From the NCBI GenBank assembly GCA_046595995.1, contig JBKJNB010000047.1:1-35548 (forward strand): a stretch of 35,548 nucleotides of DNA. The letters are read 5' to 3'. Below the pieces are notes generated by a model, which did no database searches, was not told the DNA's origin, and was given only the letters and a program-made list of their open reading frames with translations. Every line of letters starts with the position of its first letter. Position 1 is the stretch's first letter. The stretch comes from JAWXBR01 sp046595995 (GTDB taxonomy: Bacteria; Bacteroidota; Ignavibacteria; Kapaibacteriales; Kapaibacteriaceae). This document shows positions 32,863 through 35,548 of the stretch, piece by piece. The position numbers were made by a program, and so were the translations under genes.

Positions 32863-33936
32863 ATGCCCCTTACGAGCCTCTTTCGATTTGCCGGTCTTCC
32901 CATTCTTCTGATTGCCTTGTTTGTTTCGTGCTCGAAAGAGCCGACTCCGCAGGAGTCCGCAAAAACGGTGAAGACGGACAGTGTTGATTTAGCGAAGCAG
33001 CAACGCCTTCGTCGGATCGATTCGCTTAAGAGTCGATTTCCAAAAATCGAGTACAAGCGCTTCGTGTTGTCTGGCAAACATGTTTACGACACCATTCGCA
33101 AGACGTTTGCGAAAACGCATTCAACGATGGAGAACTATCGTGCGCTAACGATGCTGAATCGCAAGGACATAGGCTTCATGCGGCGGGGCGACACGATCGT
33201 GATGCCCGATACCATCATGGAAGATTTGCGCGCGTATTCTGTCTTCCCGCAGTACTATGCTGGCGCTGATACCATACCAAAGCTTATCATGCTCAGCAAT
33301 GCTTGGCAAGCGTATGCCTGCTACGAGTACGGAGAACTGGTGCGGTTCGCGGCAGTGAATTCAGGCGAAGAACGCAAGCCAACGTTACCTGGTCGGTATG
33401 CAGTGAATTGGAAGGCTAAACTTCGGCTCTCGTCGCTCGACTCGAACTGGGAGTTGCCATTCACTGTCAACTTTCACCAACAGGCGGGCAGTGCGTTTCA
33501 TCAGTTCGAAATGCCTGGGCGTCCTGTTTCACATTCATGTGTACGACAACTGCTCGATGATGCAGAATGGTTGTTCAAATGGGTGAAGGTCGCTAAGTAC
33601 GATACCGTCAATCGCCGGCCTACTCCGTTTACAGGCACTCCGGTAATCATTATCGACATCTTCGATTTCAATCGCCGCAGGGGCGGTCCGTGGCTCGAAC
33701 TCACTTCGAACGCTGTAATGATTAACGATCTGCCCAAAGACCCAATGCAAGTCGAAGAGGCGTTAATTCCAATCTCGCAGATTCCCAAAGACGTGCGGGG
33801 TTCACTTGTGAATCGCCAGCGATACATCGGCGCCGAGGCGATCCTCCGCGAAAAGGGCATCATTCGTCCCCAGGCGAAGTTGATGGAATCGATCGACTAC
33901 AACAAGCGACGGCGCGATCGTAAACGCCGTGGCTGA
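32863..33936 (+). CDS. L,D-transpeptidase (YkuD-type) lipoprotein
   Basis: A 357-residue lipoprotein predicted to make L,D cross-links in peptidoglycan or attach proteins to it. I start at ATG 32863 because it opens into a signal peptide ending LFVSC (Cys23); the frame extends upstream without support. Residues about 88-116 (NYRALTMLNR to RRGDTIVMP) look LysM-like. The YkuD region has PGRYAVNWKAKL, His213, and the catalytic SHSCVR with His224 and Cys226. Position 225 is Ser where Gly is usual (SHGC). The C-terminus is very basic (NKRRRDRKRRG) and may bind polyanions. The gene is convergent with rarA, with 42 bp between the stops and no clear terminator. Confidence 0.85.
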   Translation: MPLTSLFRFAGLPILLIALFVSCSKEPTPQESAKTVKTDSVDLAKQQRLRRIDSLKSRFPKIEYKRFVLSGKHVYDTIRKTFAKTHSTMENYRALTMLNRKDIGFMRRGDTIVMPDTIMEDLRAYSVFPQYYAGADTIPKLIMLSNAWQAYACYEYGELVRFAAVNSGEERKPTLPGRYAVNWKAKLRLSSLDSNWELPFTVNFHQQAGSAFHQFEMPGRPVSHSCVRQLLDDAEWLFKWVKVAKYDTVNRRPTPFTGTPVIIIDIFDFNRRRGGPWLELTSNAVMINDLPKDPMQVEEALIPISQIPKDVRGSLVNRQRYIGAEAILREKGIIRPQAKLMESIDYNKRRRDRKRRG

Positions 33937-33978
33937 GCTCACGCTACACGGCTAAGAGTTGTTAGTCGGTGGCAAGCA

Positions 33979-35319
33979 CTACTGCTCTTCATAACGCTCA
34001 GGCCACCAGTCACGAAGACGCTTTAGAATTTCTTCTTCCTTGCCTCGCGCTTCGGGCCGATACAGGGCAACAGGTTTTATGCCCTGCGGGAAATACGATT
34101 CGCGTACGAAGTGTCCGTCGTAACTATGCGGATACTTATACTCTACACCGTACCCTTGCTCTTTCATGAGCCGCGTTGGTGCATTACGTAGCTGGAGCGG
34201 AATGGTGAGTGAAACACCAGATTGTACAATTGCCTGTGCTTCGCCAATTGCGACATACGATGCGTTAGACTTCGGCGCGCTAGCCAGATACGTCACGCCC
34301 TGCGCAAGCGGAATACGTCCTTCGGGCATTCCGATGCGTTCGACAGATTGAAAGACGCTTAATGCAAGCGTCAGCGCATTCGGGTCCGCGTTACCAATGT
34401 CCTCGCTTGCAAACACGACCATGCGTCGCGCAATGAACAATGCATCTTCGCCAGCCTCAATCATTATTGCCAGATAAACCAATGCAGCGTCTGGATCTGA
34501 ACCTCTAAGCGATTTTATAAAAGCAGATATGGTGTCGTAGTGTGCATCACCGGCACGATCGTACATCACGACACGCTGCTGCACAGCTTGGCGCAATACC
34601 TCACGCGTGAGTAAACGACGTCCGTCTGAATCGGGTACAGCAAGTGTTGCGGCCGATTCAACGGCATTCAGCGCAGAGCGTGCATCACCGCCGGCGACTG
34701 CCAGTAGTGCGTCCCAGTCGTTAACCTCCACACCTTGCGTCTTCAACGCATCGTCTTCAAGCAAGGCATGCTCGACGATCTCGCGAATCTCAGCATCACT
34801 TAGCGCGTGTAGTCGATATACCTGACATCGACTGAGAAGTGCGGAGTTTACTTCGAACGAAGGGTTCTCGGTTGTGGCACCAATCAACGTTACGATACCA
34901 CGTTCAACAGCGTGCAGCAAGGCATCCTGCTGTCCTTTGTTGAAACGATGAATTTCATCGATGAACAGTACAAAACGACGTCCGGACTTCCGGATACGTT
35001 CTGCACGAGCAAGAACCTCACGAAGGTCTTTCACACCAGCTTCAACAGCCGAAAGACGTTCCATCGACCAGCCAAGCGCCGATGCGAGGGCGTATGCGAG
35101 TGTGGTCTTGCCGGTGCCGGGCGGACCCCACAGAATCATGGATGGGAGCTGCCCTCGTTCTGTGAACGCGCGCAGGGGGCTGCCTTCTGCTAACAAGTGC
35201 GACTGCCCTGCAATCTCATTGAGTGTTTTCGGGCGCACACGTTCTGCCAACGGTGCATCCGGATTATGCACGTGTCGTGCAGGTGTGTAATCGTCTTGCT
35301 CTGAGAATAGGCTTTGCAT
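33979..35319 (-). CDS. rarA: Replication-associated recombination protein A (AAA+ ATPase)
   Basis: A 446-residue RarA/MgsA/WRNIP1-family ATPase that acts at stalled replication forks and binds SSB and DNA ends. Walker A GPPGTGKTT lies at 65-73 and Walker B FIDEIHRFNKGQQ at 119-131. Further family marks are ATTENPSFEVNSALLSRC (sensor 1 and arginine-finger region), GGDARSALNAVE (sensor 2), and the C-terminal tetramerisation part with ASEDIGNADP and YKYPH. The N-terminus begins with the short MQSLF that is common in this family. Length matches. A possible -7 element lies directly upstream, with the Shine-Dalgarno (GGAGA) in the loop of a small hairpin next to the ATG. Confidence 0.96.
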   Translation of the reverse strand: MQSLFSEQDDYTPARHVHNPDAPLAERVRPKTLNEIAGQSHLLAEGSPLRAFTERGQLPSMILWGPPGTGKTTLAYALASALGWSMERLSAVEAGVKDLREVLARAERIRKSGRRFVLFIDEIHRFNKGQQDALLHAVERGIVTLIGATTENPSFEVNSALLSRCQVYRLHALSDAEIREIVEHALLEDDALKTQGVEVNDWDALLAVAGGDARSALNAVESAATLAVPDSDGRRLLTREVLRQAVQQRVVMYDRAGDAHYDTISAFIKSLRGSDPDAALVYLAIMIEAGEDALFIARRMVVFASEDIGNADPNALTLALSVFQSVERIGMPEGRIPLAQGVTYLASAPKSNASYVAIGEAQAIVQSGVSLTIPLQLRNAPTRLMKEQGYGVEYKYPHSYDGHFVRESYFPQGIKPVALYRPEARGKEEEILKRLRDWWPERYEEQ

Positions 35320-35341
35320 GTTGCTCTCCGCAACAAACCTA
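35320..35341 (-). promoter_or_regulatory. Possible rarA -7 element and Shine-Dalgarno hairpin
   Basis: On the minus strand TAGGTTTG (35334-35341) matches TAnnTTTG and is followed by GTTGC-GGAGA-GCAAC (35320-35334), a 5-bp stem with the Shine-Dalgarno in its loop, ending next to ATG 35319. The -33 TTTG is missing at the expected distance. If used, the leader would be only about 10-15 nt. Confidence 0.35.
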
Positions 35342-35548
35342 CTACAGAAGCCCCCGCTGTTTTGCTTCTACGGAAACTGGTAATCCGAGCGTGCCACCAA
35401 TTTCGCGAAGGGCGAGGTTCGAGCTCGACTTGCGAATGGCTGTGAACAAGCGTTGCATCGGCTCGGCCATCGGCTCCCGGCTTTGGCGAAATGTTGCGTG
35501 GTGAATTGGCACCATGTATCTGGCCTTCATCATTTCAACCATAGCAAG
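35342..35548 (-). CDS. MBL-fold hydrolase, C-terminal fragment (UlaG/NAPE-PLD-like)
   Basis: Only the last 68 residues fall inside the window; the gene continues beyond its right edge. The segment AMVEMMKARYMVPIHHATF, then REPMAEPMQRL and REIGGTLGLPVS matches the end of MBL-fold hydrolases of the UlaG/NAPE-PLD-like group, in which the His of VPIH is the last zinc ligand. The substrate cannot be judged from this fragment. It ends 22 bp before the rarA start, and the possible rarA -7 element abuts its stop codon. Confidence 0.7.
   Translation of the reverse strand, partial: LAMVEMMKARYMVPIHHATFRQSREPMAEPMQRLFTAIRKSSSNLALREIGGTLGLPVSVEAKQRGLL

Overview
The window reads as chromosomal DNA from an uncultured member of the Bacteroidota/Chlorobi branch, most like Candidatus Kapabacteria (Kapaibacteriota). 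Three things suggest this: type IX secretion (T9SS) C-terminal sorting domains on several secreted proteins, a Bacteroidota-type promoter (TTTG-N20-TATATTTG), and glutamine at the predicted +1 position of almost all signal-peptidase-I substrates. The lineage is inferred; no rRNA gene or other phylogenetic marker is present. Coding density is very high. No tRNA, rRNA, CRISPR array, insertion sequence or phage module was seen. The longest gap between genes is about 185 bp.

Layout. (1) 1-11726, minus strand: an operon of four secreted proteins, running in transcription order from a 2342-residue beta-helix giant with a T9SS tail, through a NIDO-like/dockerin-like/cohesin-like protein with a T9SS tail and a cohesin-like protein with a T9SS tail, to a fourth secreted protein cut by the window edge. 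(2) 11810-12514: a membrane-anchored TPR protein with its own promoter and terminator. (3) 12700-24825, minus strand: a metabolic block. In transcription order it holds a cobalamin-binding/GTPase chain, a DUF4397 lipoprotein, an acyl-CoA mutase catalytic chain, a CHAP-type peptidoglycan amidase-like protein, a catabolic threonine dehydratase, an SDR oxidoreductase, GatB, a branched-chain aminotransferase and a fused E1 alpha/beta 2-oxoacid dehydrogenase. (4) 24844-26250, plus strand: a beta-CASP metallo-beta-lactamase nuclease. (5) 26233-31183, minus strand: a second operon of three secreted proteins. (6) 31256-32763: a glutaminyl-peptide cyclotransferase lipoprotein followed by a PPP-type phosphatase. 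(7) 32863-33936, plus strand: an L,D-transpeptidase lipoprotein. (8) 33979-35548: RarA and the end of an MBL-fold hydrolase.

How the genes fit together. The two mutase chains are the halves of a split IcmF (fused isobutyryl-CoA mutase). The active-site residues Phe113 and Gln306 fit isobutyryl-CoA rather than methylmalonyl-CoA. With the aminotransferase and the E1 enzyme this gives a nearly complete route from valine through 2-oxoisovalerate and isobutyryl-CoA to butyryl-CoA. Threonine dehydratase would feed 2-oxobutyrate into the same E1. The halves of the mutase are separated by a lipoprotein gene that overlaps the second half by 4 bp, which is the oddest arrangement in the window.

The other theme is the cell surface. 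Six of the seven predicted SPase-I substrates would begin with Gln after cleavage, and the window also encodes the enzyme that would convert this Gln to pyroglutamate. The first operon combines cohesin-like and dockerin-like modules with T9SS tails, so a surface assembly is possible but unproven.
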